Origin: Ancylobacter sp. Lp-2 | Lineage (GTDB): Bacteria; Pseudomonadota; Alphaproteobacteria; Rhizobiales; Xanthobacteraceae | Length of the DNA stretch: 64,000 bases | Reading direction: 5' to 3' | Assembly: GCF_020523795.1 (NCBI RefSeq) | Contig: NZ_JAJALI010000002.1 | Span: forward strand, 679,690-743,689 | Part shown: positions 57,056 to 64,000 of the stretch, piece after piece | Position numbering within the stretch: position 1 is the stretch's first letter | Layout of the letters: each line of letters begins with the position of its first letter | The notes under the pieces: generated by a model | Told to the model about the DNA's origin: nothing | The model's input: only the letters and a program-made list of their open reading frames with translations | Databases searched by the model: none | Translations under genes and position numbers: made by a program

Positions 57056-57931
57056 CTACCGGCAATCGAACACGTCGCGATTGTCGGTGGCGAAGGTGAT
57101 GAACCGGTGGATCAGCGCGATCTTGGCGAACTCGCTGCGCCAGATCATCCACGCCTTGCGGGCGAAAGGCGTGCCGTCGGCATAGTATAGCGGCGTCGAA
57201 TACAGCTCGTTCGAGCGGTCGACGAATTTCGGCGACAGGAAGATGCCGTAGCCGAGGCCGTTGGCGATCATCTCCAGGCAGGTGTCGCCGTGATTGGCCC
57301 GCATGCCGACCAGCATCGGCGCGGCGAAATGGCTGTGCCACCAATCATGCAGCAGCCGCTTGGCGAACGGGTCGCTGAGATAGGAGATCTGCGGCGTCGC
57401 CGGCAGCTCCGCCAGCTCGATCTTCTCGCGATTGACCAGGCAGGCCTGCTCCTGGCCGATCAGCATGCGCTCGAAATGGCCGTCGAAGTCGCCATAGATG
57501 AAGCCGACATGCACGCGCCCGTCCTCGACGAGCTTGACGATGTCGGCGCTGACGCCGGTCGAGATGTCGAAGGACACATGCGGGCTGCTCGCCTGGTAGC
57601 GCTTCAGGCAGGGCGGCAGCGTGTAACGGGCAATGGAATTGGTGACGCCGAGCCGGATAGTGCCGGCGCGATCGCCGAAGCTCATCAGCTGCGTGCGGAT
57701 CTCGCCGAAATGCGCCAGCACCTTGCCGGCCTCGCGAGCGAGATATTCACCCTCCGGCGTGAAGGCGACGCCCTTCTGCGTGCGCACCACCAGCTGCACG
57801 CCGTAATCGCGCTCGATCGCCTGCAACCGCTTGGAGAGCGCCGGCTGGGTCATGGCGAGCCGGTCCGCCGCCCTTGTGATGTTGGCGGTGCGGTGCAGCT
57901 CCAGAATGATCTTGCAGGTGCTCTCGTCCAT
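57056..57931 (-). CDS. LysR-family transcriptional regulator
   Basis: A 291-residue LysR protein. The N-terminal winged helix (TANITRAADRLAMTQPALSKRLQAIERDYGVQL) is standard; the rest is the type 2 periplasmic-binding effector domain. It is divergent from the five-gene acid-sugar operon that starts at 58202 and probably activates it in response to a pathway intermediate. A symmetric TTCCA-N3-TGGAA site lies in the divergent region. Confidence 0.92.
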   Translation of the reverse strand: MDESTCKIILELHRTANITRAADRLAMTQPALSKRLQAIERDYGVQLVVRTQKGVAFTPEGEYLAREAGKVLAHFGEIRTQLMSFGDRAGTIRLGVTNSIARYTLPPCLKRYQASSPHVSFDISTGVSADIVKLVEDGRVHVGFIYGDFDGHFERMLIGQEQACLVNREKIELAELPATPQISYLSDPFAKRLLHDWWHSHFAAPMLVGMRANHGDTCLEMIANGLGYGIFLSPKFVDRSNELYSTPLYYADGTPFARKAWMIWRSEFAKIALIHRFITFATDNRDVFDCR

Positions 57932-57959
57932 CGTTCCGACCGCGACGCCGCTGCGTCAG

Positions 57960-57978
57960 CCATTCCATTTTGGAATGG
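57960..57978. promoter_or_regulatory. candidate LysR operator
   Basis: CCATTCCA and TGGAATGG form perfect 8-bp arms around TTT (57960-57978), 28 bp upstream of the LysR start. It contains TTCCA-N3-TGGAA, an example of the T-N11-A class of LysR sites. The position is suitable for autorepression; activation of the operon at 58202 would need a looped or second site, which I do not see. Confidence 0.6.
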
Positions 57979-58201
57979 AGGATCATGAGAGATCGCAATT
58001 TTACAGGCCCGTCAAGCTCGCTTACGACTGAACGGAATAACAAGACATCGGCGCCGCGTGCGACCGAGCAGGCGACGGCCTTTCAGGCATTCGCCAACGG
58101 GAGATGGCAGTAGCGCCAATATCCGTTTCGAGCGTTGAACTATATGCCGTGCCCCTTGGGCGCGGATGGGCCCTTATTGTTAAAGCAGAGCCGACGTCGC
58201 C

Positions 58202-59617
58202 ATGATCTATCATCATCTGTACTCCAAGTTCGCCAAGAAGGACGAGGTGCGCGTCGGCGTGATCGGCGCCGGCAATTACGGCACCGCCATCGTCACCCAG
58301 GACCCCTACACGCCGCGCATGACCGTCGTCGCGGTGGCGGACCTGTCGCTGGAAGCCGCGCGCGGCGCCTATGAGAAGGCCGGCTTCGCGCCCGACACCC
58401 TCGCCTATTGCGCGACGGCCGCCGAGGCCGAGGCGGCCATCGCCGCCGGCAAGCGGGTCTATACCGACCAGCCGGCGCTGGTGGGCGACATCCCGGCGGT
58501 GGACATCGTGTGCGAGAGCACCGGCGTGCCGGAGGCCAGCACCACCTACGCGCTGCAGGCGATCGGCAACGGCAAGCACGTCGCCATGATCACCAAGGAC
58601 TGCGACGTCACCGTCGGGCCGATGCTGAAGAAGCTCGCCACCGAGGCGGGCGTGGTCTACACGCCGGTCGACGGCGACCAGCACGGCCTCCTCATCCAGT
58701 TCTACGAATGGGCGAAGTCGATCGGCCTCACCGTGCTCAGCGGCGGCAAGGCGACCGATGGCGAGTTCGTCTATGACGACGTCGCCGGCACGGTGACGAT
58801 CAAGACCGACAAGAAGATCCACGCCCCCTATGTCGAGACCATCGAGGTCGCGCCCGAGGACCGCAAATATCTCGGCATGATCCCGGCCGGCAAGGCGGCG
58901 GAATATATCGAGAAGCGCGTCGAGATCCTCTCGCGTCTGCCGCAGCCCGGCGCCTACGACCTGTGCGAAACCACCGTGGCGGCGAACTATACCGGCCTCG
59001 CCCCGGCGGTGGACACGCTGGTGCACGCACCGCTGCGCATCACGGAGATCCCGGTCGCCTATTGCGAGCGCGAGAATGGCGGCATCTTCGAGGGCGCCGG
59101 CGTCATCGACCTAGCCACCTGCCTGCGCGATCCCGTCGAATCCGGCCTCGGCGGCGGCGTGTTCCTGGTCGTGCGCTGCGACAACGCCTATTCCAACCAC
59201 GTGCTGACCACCAAGGGGCAGATCGCCAACGCCGACAACAGCGCGGCGGTGATCTACCGGCCCTACCATCTGTGCGGCGTCGAGACCTCCAGCACCATCC
59301 TGGTCGCCGGCCTGCTCGGCCTCGACACCGGATCGGACGATTACCGGCCGCGCTTCGACCTGATCAAGGTCGCCAATCGCGACATCAAGGCCGGCGAGGT
59401 GTTCGGCAACGACCACAGCCCGCAGCTCTCCGCCCGCATCGTGCCCGCTCTGCCGGTCGCGCCCGGCAACGCCGCCGCCGCGCATCTGATCACCGGCAAC
59501 CGCGCCAGCGTCGACATCGCCAAGGGCACCACCATCACCTACGACATGGTCGAGGAGCCCGCCGGCTCGCTATTGTGGCAGACCCGCCGGCAGCAGGACG
59601 CCACCTTCCTCGGCTGA
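58202..59617 (+). CDS. SAF-domain NAD(P)-dependent oxidoreductase (COG4091-type, homoserine-dehydrogenase-like)
   Basis: A 471-residue protein. The N-terminal Rossmann motif is VGVIGAGNYGTAI (G22, G24, G27), followed by a homoserine-dehydrogenase-like central part, and a C-terminal SAF-like segment (about 390-471) containing DIKAGEVFGNDHSPQLSAR. Relatives are annotated as predicted homoserine dehydrogenases, or FlgA-like, but none has been characterised to my knowledge. As first gene of an acid-sugar operon it probably oxidises the substrate, replacing the DenD/LtnD dehydrogenases of known tetronate pathways. That role is inference. Confidence 0.82.
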   Translation: MIYHHLYSKFAKKDEVRVGVIGAGNYGTAIVTQDPYTPRMTVVAVADLSLEAARGAYEKAGFAPDTLAYCATAAEAEAAIAAGKRVYTDQPALVGDIPAVDIVCESTGVPEASTTYALQAIGNGKHVAMITKDCDVTVGPMLKKLATEAGVVYTPVDGDQHGLLIQFYEWAKSIGLTVLSGGKATDGEFVYDDVAGTVTIKTDKKIHAPYVETIEVAPEDRKYLGMIPAGKAAEYIEKRVEILSRLPQPGAYDLCETTVAANYTGLAPAVDTLVHAPLRITEIPVAYCERENGGIFEGAGVIDLATCLRDPVESGLGGGVFLVVRCDNAYSNHVLTTKGQIANADNSAAVIYRPYHLCGVETSSTILVAGLLGLDTGSDDYRPRFDLIKVANRDIKAGEVFGNDHSPQLSARIVPALPVAPGNAAAAHLITGNRASVDIAKGTTITYDMVEEPAGSLLWQTRRQQDATFLG

Positions 59618-59673
59618 CACGCGACCACCTCGTCACTCACTCCACCCGAACAAGAAAAGACTGGGAGGAAAGC

Positions 59674-61056
59674 ATGCTGCTGACCCTGCTTGCCTGGGGA
59701 ACGGTCATCGTCTTCATGACGCTGATCCTCACCAAGAAGATGCATCCCTTCACCGCCATCGTGCTGATTCCGGTGCTGTTCGCCCTCGTCGGCGCGGTGC
59801 TCGGCCTCTACGAGGCGCCCACCGCCAAGACGCTGAAGATCCCGCTCGAAAGCGTCACCATGTGGGACCAGATCTCGGTCCTCGGCGACTGGGTCAAGCA
59901 GGGGCTGACCAAGACCTCCGGAACGGCATTCATGCTGTTCTTCGCCATCTTCTTCTTCTCGCTGATGCTCAATGTCGGCCTGTTCGACCCTCTCACCAAG
60001 AAGGTCGTGCAGCTCGCCAAGGGCGATCCCTTGAAGGTGCTGGTGGCGACCAGCGTGCTCGCCACCGTGGTCTCGATGAGCGGCGACGGCACCACCACGA
60101 CGCTGATCTGCTGCACGGCGCTGATCCCGGTCTACCAGAAGCTCAACATCAAGATGATGCATCTGGGCGTGCTGCTGATCCTGCAGAACACCATCCTCAA
60201 CCTGCTGCCGTGGAGCGGCCCGACCGCCCGCGTCATCGCGGTGATCGAAGGGCTCGACGTGCAGGCGCTGATGCTCGCTCTGCTGCCGGGCATGGTGCTG
60301 GGCAGCCTGTTCGTCACCGCCGGCGCCTATTGGCTCGGCCTGAAGGAGCGGCGCCGCCTCGGCGTGCAGCATCTCAGCGACGCCGACATCGAGGCGATCT
60401 TCGCCCAGCACACCAGCGACGAGGATGCGCTGAAGCGCCCGCAATTCGCGCTGATCAACGGCATCCTGACCGTCGCGGTGCTGGCCTCGCTGATCTCCGG
60501 CGTGTTCGACCCGGTCTTCACCTTCCTCGTCGGCACCGTGGTGGCGCTCGTCATCAACTACGAGACGCTGGCGCAGCAGAAGGACCGCATCTACGCCAAT
60601 TCCGGCGAGGTGCTGCAGACGGTGATCATGGTGATCGGCGCCGGCGTGTTCATGGGCCTGTTCACCAATTCGGGCATGTCCGACTCGCTGGCCAAGAGCC
60701 TGGTGACCATCGTGCCGCCGGCGCTGGGCGATTTCTGGGGCCTGATCGTGGTGCTGATCTCGGCGCCGGGCGGCTTCTTCCTGTCCAATGACGCCTTCTT
60801 CTACGGCGTGCTGCCGCCGCTGGTGGAAGCCGGCAAGGTCTACGGCTTCACGCCGTTCCAGATCGGCTTCGCCTCGCTGCTCGGCCAGGCCTTCCACATG
60901 CTGAGCCCGCTGACCGCCTTCATCTACCTGCTGCTCAGCATGACCGGCCTCGACATGGGCGAATGGCAGAAGGCCTGCTTCCCCTGGTGTCTGGCGCTGT
61001 TCGGCATCTTCATCGCCTGCGCCGTGCTGCTGGGTGTGGTGCCGCTCTATCGATGA
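59674..61056 (+). CDS. CitMHS-family carboxylate transporter
   Basis: A 460-residue inner-membrane protein with about twelve helices of the citrate-Mg2+:H+ symporter (CitMHS) family. Visible segments include VVSMSGDGTTTTLICCTALIPVY and LGQAFHMLSPLTAFIYLL, which carry the family's conserved polar residues. The neighbours suggest that it imports a four-carbon sugar acid or a related hydroxy acid rather than citrate. The ATG follows GGAGGAAAGC. A perfect hairpin follows its stop. Confidence 0.9.
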   Translation: MLLTLLAWGTVIVFMTLILTKKMHPFTAIVLIPVLFALVGAVLGLYEAPTAKTLKIPLESVTMWDQISVLGDWVKQGLTKTSGTAFMLFFAIFFFSLMLNVGLFDPLTKKVVQLAKGDPLKVLVATSVLATVVSMSGDGTTTTLICCTALIPVYQKLNIKMMHLGVLLILQNTILNLLPWSGPTARVIAVIEGLDVQALMLALLPGMVLGSLFVTAGAYWLGLKERRRLGVQHLSDADIEAIFAQHTSDEDALKRPQFALINGILTVAVLASLISGVFDPVFTFLVGTVVALVINYETLAQQKDRIYANSGEVLQTVIMVIGAGVFMGLFTNSGMSDSLAKSLVTIVPPALGDFWGLIVVLISAPGGFFLSNDAFFYGVLPPLVEAGKVYGFTPFQIGFASLLGQAFHMLSPLTAFIYLLLSMTGLDMGEWQKACFPWCLALFGIFIACAVLLGVVPLYR

Positions 61057-61080
61057 GCCCGCGCCACCCCACCTGACCAA

Positions 61081-61110
61081 CGATGCCGGCGGCAGGTTCC
61101 GCCGGCATCG
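61081..61110 (+). repeat. intercistronic hairpin after CitMHS gene
   Basis: Perfect 12-bp arms CGATGCCGGCGG / CCGCCGGCATCG with loop CAGGTT, 25 bp after the transporter stop and 47 bp before the next start. It is followed by CCTTCTCC, not a T run, so it probably tunes or stabilises the transcript rather than ending it. Confidence 0.6.
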
Positions 61111-61156
61111 CCTTCTCCGGACCACCGCCCGCCTTCCGCAAACCGGTGAGATTCTC

Positions 61157-61828
61157 ATGACGGCACGCCCCCGCATCGTCCTCCTCCATGCCACCCCGGT
61201 GGCGATGGAACCCGTGCAGCAGGCCTTCGCCACCGGCTGGCCGGAGGCGGAGACGGTGAACCTGCTCGACGATTCGCTCTCCATCGACCGCGCCGCGACG
61301 CCCGATCTTCCCGAGGAGATGACGCAGCGCTTCCTCGCCCTCGGCCGCTACGCCGCCCGCATCGGCGCCGACGGCGTGCTCGTCACCTGCTCGGCCTTCG
61401 GCCCGGCCATCGATCGGCTGGCGGCGGAGATGCACGTGCCGGTGCTGAAGCCGAACGAGGCGATGTTCCGCGCCGCCATCGCCAGCGGCCGGCGGATCGG
61501 CATGCTCGCCACCTTCGCCCCGGCGGTGCCCACCATGGCCGAGGAATTCACCGACTTCGCGGCCCAGGCCGGCACCGAGGCAGATCTCGACACCCTCGTC
61601 GTCGCCGACGCCATCGACCGGCTGCGCGCCGGCGACGCCGCCACCCATAACGCGCTGGTCGCCGCGCGCGCCCCCGACCTCGCCGGCTGCGACGCGATCA
61701 TGCTGGCGCAATTCTCCACCGCCCGCGCCGCCGAGGCGGTACGTGCCGCAGTCGACGTGCCGGTGTTCACCGCCCCCGAGGCGGCGGTGGCGCGCCTGCG
61801 CCAGCTGATCGAGAATGCAGGGAGCTGA
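61157..61828 (+). CDS. Asp/Glu-racemase-superfamily protein lacking the second catalytic cysteine
   Basis: A 223-residue two-domain protein of the Asp/Glu/hydantoin racemase fold. The first catalytic cysteine is present as C78 in LVTCSAFG, but the second, usually in a GCT motif, is replaced: MLAQFSTAR has Q185 there. A two-base racemase is therefore unlikely; a one-base isomerase, epimerase or decarboxylase is more likely. Within the operon it takes the place of the OtnI isomerase of characterised pathways. The ATG at 61157 is used; the kinase gene begins 3 nt after its stop. Confidence 0.8.
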   Translation: MTARPRIVLLHATPVAMEPVQQAFATGWPEAETVNLLDDSLSIDRAATPDLPEEMTQRFLALGRYAARIGADGVLVTCSAFGPAIDRLAAEMHVPVLKPNEAMFRAAIASGRRIGMLATFAPAVPTMAEEFTDFAAQAGTEADLDTLVVADAIDRLRAGDAATHNALVAARAPDLAGCDAIMLAQFSTARAAEAVRAAVDVPVFTAPEAAVARLRQLIENAGS

Positions 61829-61831
61829 ACC

Positions 61832-63115
61832 ATGCTGCTCGGAGTGATCGCCGACGATTTCACCGGCGCCGGCGACATCGCCAACACCCTCGCCAAGGGA
61901 CTTCCCGGCAAGGATACGCCCAACGCTGGCGGCCTAGCGGTGACGCAATATCTCGGCGTGCCCGCGCATCCGGCGGCGCCGGAGGTGGAAGCCGGCGTCA
62001 TCTCGCTGAAGACCCGTTCCATTCCCGCCGCCGAGGCGGTGGCGCAGTCGCTGGCGGCACTCGACTGGCTGAAGGCGCAGGGCTGCACCCAGATCGTCTT
62101 CAAATATTGCTCGACCTTCGATTCGACGCCGGAGGGTAATATCGGCCCGGTCGGCGAGGCGCTGGCCGAGGCGCTGGGCGCCAGGGGTGTCATCGCCTGC
62201 CCCGCCTTCCCGACCGTCGGGCGCAGCGTGCATCAGGGGCATCTGTTCGTGCATGACCGGCTGCTCAGCGAGAGCGGCATGCAGAACCATCCGCTCACCC
62301 CGATGACCGATCCCGACATTCGCCGCTGGCTGCGTCGTCAGACCCGCGACGCCGTCGGCCTCGTCGCCGCGCCGACGGTGCGCGCCGGCTCTGCCGCCGT
62401 GCGGCAGGCGCTGGCGGCCTGCGCCGCGCGCGGCGAGACGCTGGTGATCTGCGACGCCGCCACCGACGCCGATCTCGCCGCGCTCGGCGCCGCCGCCGCC
62501 GACGCGCCGCTTGTCACCGGCGGGTCAGGTATCGCCATCGGCCTGCCGGCCAATTTCATCGCCCGCGGGCAGGCCAAGGGCGTGGCCACCGCCTTCGCCG
62601 GGGTGGACGGTCCGGAAGCCATCCTCGCCGGCAGTTGCTCGGGCGCCACCCGCGGACAGATCGCCGTGCATGCCGAGGCGCACCCGGTACTGGCCCTCGA
62701 CGTCGACGCGGTGATGGCCGGTAAGATCGGCGTCGACGATCTCACCGATTTCATCGCCGCGCATCCCGGACAGGCGCCGCTGATCTACTCTTCCGACGAT
62801 CCGGCGGAAGTGGCGGCGTTGCAGCAGCGCTATGGCCGCGAGAAGCTCTCCGGCGTGCTGGAGGGGCTGTTCGCCGACACCGCCCGCGCGCTGGTGTCCG
62901 GCGGCCTTCGCCGCCTCGTCGTCGCCGGCGGCGAGACCTCCGGCGCGGTGGCGCAGGCGCTGGGGCTGGAAGCGCTGGAGATCGGGCCGGAGATCGACCC
63001 CGGCGTGCCGATCCTCGCCGCGCCCGACGGCCGGGTCGCGCTGGCGCTCAAATCCGGTAATTTCGGCGCGCCGGACTTCTTCGCCAAGGCGCTGGCGGCG
63101 CTCGCCGGCAAATGA
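61832..63115 (+). CDS. otnK: four-carbon acid-sugar kinase (3-oxo-tetronate kinase type, DUF1537)
   Basis: A 427-residue kinase of the DUF1537/OtnK family, which phosphorylates 3-oxo-tetronates at C4. The N-terminal GVIADDFTGAGDIAN carries the acid-sugar-binding DD, GSCSGATRGQI is central, and the C-terminal VVAGGETSGAVAQAL contains the nucleotide-binding motif. Founding members act on 3-oxo-derivatives of threonate and erythronate. The close link with the aldolase gene downstream supports this call; whether the true substrate is tetronate is not proven. Confidence 0.88.
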   Translation: MLLGVIADDFTGAGDIANTLAKGLPGKDTPNAGGLAVTQYLGVPAHPAAPEVEAGVISLKTRSIPAAEAVAQSLAALDWLKAQGCTQIVFKYCSTFDSTPEGNIGPVGEALAEALGARGVIACPAFPTVGRSVHQGHLFVHDRLLSESGMQNHPLTPMTDPDIRRWLRRQTRDAVGLVAAPTVRAGSAAVRQALAACAARGETLVICDAATDADLAALGAAAADAPLVTGGSGIAIGLPANFIARGQAKGVATAFAGVDGPEAILAGSCSGATRGQIAVHAEAHPVLALDVDAVMAGKIGVDDLTDFIAAHPGQAPLIYSSDDPAEVAALQQRYGREKLSGVLEGLFADTARALVSGGLRRLVVAGGETSGAVAQALGLEALEIGPEIDPGVPILAAPDGRVALALKSGNFGAPDFFAKALAALAGK

Positions 63116-63137
63116 ACCGCACGCGCAGGGGACACGC

Positions 63138-63791
63138 ATGAGCAGGACAGGCGACGTGAACGAGGACGCCCTGCGCGACGAGATCGTGCGCTTCGGCGCC
63201 CTGCTCTATGCGCGCGGCCTCGCCCATGGCGGCGCGGGCAACCTGTCGGTGCGGCTCGGCGACGGCAGCATACTGGTGACGCCGACCAATTCGTCGCTGG
63301 GCTTCCTCACGCCGGAGCGTATCTCCAAGGTCGATGCCGGCGGCCGGCATCTCGCCGGCGATCCGCCCTCCAAGGAGGCGTTCTTCCATCTCGCCGTCTA
63401 TGAGGAGCGGCCGAGCGCGGGAGCCATCGTGCACCTGCATTCCACCAACGCCGTCGCGGTGTCCTGCCTCTGCCACGCCGACACCTCGAACGTGCTGCCG
63501 CCGCTGACCGCCTATCACGTCATGCGGGTCGGCAAGCTGCCGCTGGTGCCGTATTTCCGGCCCGGCGACCGCCAGCTCGCCGAGGCGGTGCGCGGCTTTG
63601 CCCGCAGCCACAAGGCGATGCTGCTCGCCAATCACGGCCCCATCGTCGCCGGCAAGACACTGGCGGAGGCCGTGCATGCCTATGAGGAGCTGGAGGAGAC
63701 CGCCAAGCTGTTCTTCCTCATCGGCGAGCGCCGCGCCGCGCCGCTGACCTGCGAGGCGGTCGAGGATCTGGAGCGGCACTTCCCCAGCTGA
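63138..63791 (+). CDS. otnC: class II aldolase (3-oxo-tetronate 4-phosphate decarboxylase type)
   Basis: A 217-residue zinc-dependent class II aldolase/adducin protein with GGAGNLSVRLGDG near the N-terminus, HLHSTNAVAVS and LLANHGPIVAGKT, where the zinc histidines lie. In known pathways it decarboxylates 3-oxo-tetronate 4-phosphate to dihydroxyacetone phosphate. Context with OtnK and the racemase-like protein supports that, although the same family also contains true aldolases. The ATG at 63138 gives the usual length. It is the last gene of the operon. Confidence 0.88.
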   Translation: MSRTGDVNEDALRDEIVRFGALLYARGLAHGGAGNLSVRLGDGSILVTPTNSSLGFLTPERISKVDAGGRHLAGDPPSKEAFFHLAVYEERPSAGAIVHLHSTNAVAVSCLCHADTSNVLPPLTAYHVMRVGKLPLVPYFRPGDRQLAEAVRGFARSHKAMLLANHGPIVAGKTLAEAVHAYEELEETAKLFFLIGERRAAPLTCEAVEDLERHFPS

Positions 63792-63837
63792 GGCGCCGCC
63801 CAGCCGAGGCGCCCTCCCCGGCGCGGCGGCGTCCGCC

Positions 63838-64000
63838 TCAGCGAGTGCCGCGCACGATCTCCGGCAGCACCTCGCGGGCACCGATGACGAAGATCCGCAC
63901 CGCGTCCGAGATGATCTCGTCGAGATCGCGCGGCGCCGGCGCCTGGTACACATAGCGCCGGATCGCGATGTAGAAGATGCGGCCGTGCAGGCCCCAGAAC
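63838..64000 (-). CDS. C-terminal part of a probable TetR-family regulator
   Basis: On the reverse strand a frame enters from the right edge and ends at a TGA at 63838-63840. The visible 53 residues, with FWGLHGRIFYIAIRRYVY followed by DEIISDAVRIFVIGARE, resemble the C-terminal helices of TetR regulators. The DNA-binding part lies outside the window, so the family call is tentative. It is convergent with otnC, 46 bp away. Confidence 0.5.
   Translation of the reverse strand, partial: FWGLHGRIFYIAIRRYVYQAPAPRDLDEIISDAVRIFVIGAREVLPEIVRGTR

Overview
This 64 kb window is a high-GC bacterial chromosome segment, most likely from an alphaproteobacterium of the order Hyphomicrobiales and perhaps close to Xanthobacter, Ancylobacter or Starkeya. 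That is an inference from GC-rich codon use and from a gene order familiar in that order (gatB, gatCA, ruvX, pyrB with a pyrC-like gene, plsY, dprA, topA, rnr, DUF983, NUDIX, rpmG). No rRNA, tRNA, CRISPR array, prophage or intact insertion sequence was found. Coding density is high and ATGA or TGATG stop/start overlaps are frequent.

Region by region: 1-6.1 kb holds the end of a PsiF-like protein, an acetyltransferase-gatB pair, a Uma2 nuclease, a GFA protein, a glyoxalase-like protein, a small membrane protein, a DUF6455 protein and an EamA transporter. 6.15-6.76 kb has no gene but contains nested and tandem hairpin repeats. 6.76-8.83 kb is the gatC-gatA-chorismate mutase operon (reverse strand). 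9.1-13.9 kb holds small secreted proteins, a winged-helix protein, a UPF0173 hydrolase, ruvX and an AEC transporter. 14.0-28.0 kb is the core block: pyrB with an overlapping catalytically doubtful dihydroorotase homologue, plsY, dprA, topA, a DHA2 exporter, rnr, DUF983, a NUDIX hydrolase, an MFS transporter and rpmG.

28.1-36.0 kb is a carbohydrate uptake and oxidation locus. An UgpC-type ATPase is divergent from a GntR regulator, an esterase-like hydrolase, a solute-binding protein, two permeases, a sugar epimerase/isomerase and a Gfo/Idh/MocA dehydrogenase. A perfect 22-bp palindrome lies in the divergent promoter. 36.0-38.0 kb contains an IS481-type transposase relic and an orphan Hint-domain protein. 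38.0-40.0 kb encodes an exported Ntn hydrolase and a proline iminopeptidase. 40.4-47.6 kb is a Liv-type amino-acid ABC transporter, an Lrp regulator, a pyruvate decarboxylase-like 2-keto-acid decarboxylase and an AraC regulator remnant, together suggesting import and Ehrlich-type breakdown of branched or aromatic amino acids. 47.6-52.5 kb is a three-gene operon of a YdeP/FdhF molybdopterin oxidoreductase and a cyanide-insensitive bd-type oxidase (CioAB). 52.7-57.0 kb is an RND efflux adaptor and pump. 57.0-63.8 kb is a LysR-regulated acid-sugar locus: SAF-domain dehydrogenase, CitMHS carrier, Asp/Glu-racemase-like protein lacking its second cysteine, OtnK-type kinase and OtnC-type aldolase. 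The window ends in the C-terminus of a probable TetR regulator.

The best candidates for undescribed biology are the acid-sugar locus, whose gene set differs from the characterised threonate/erythronate pathways; the YdeP-CioAB operon; the Hint protein; and the hairpin-repeat cluster. All enzyme roles rest on recognised motifs and context, not on database searches.
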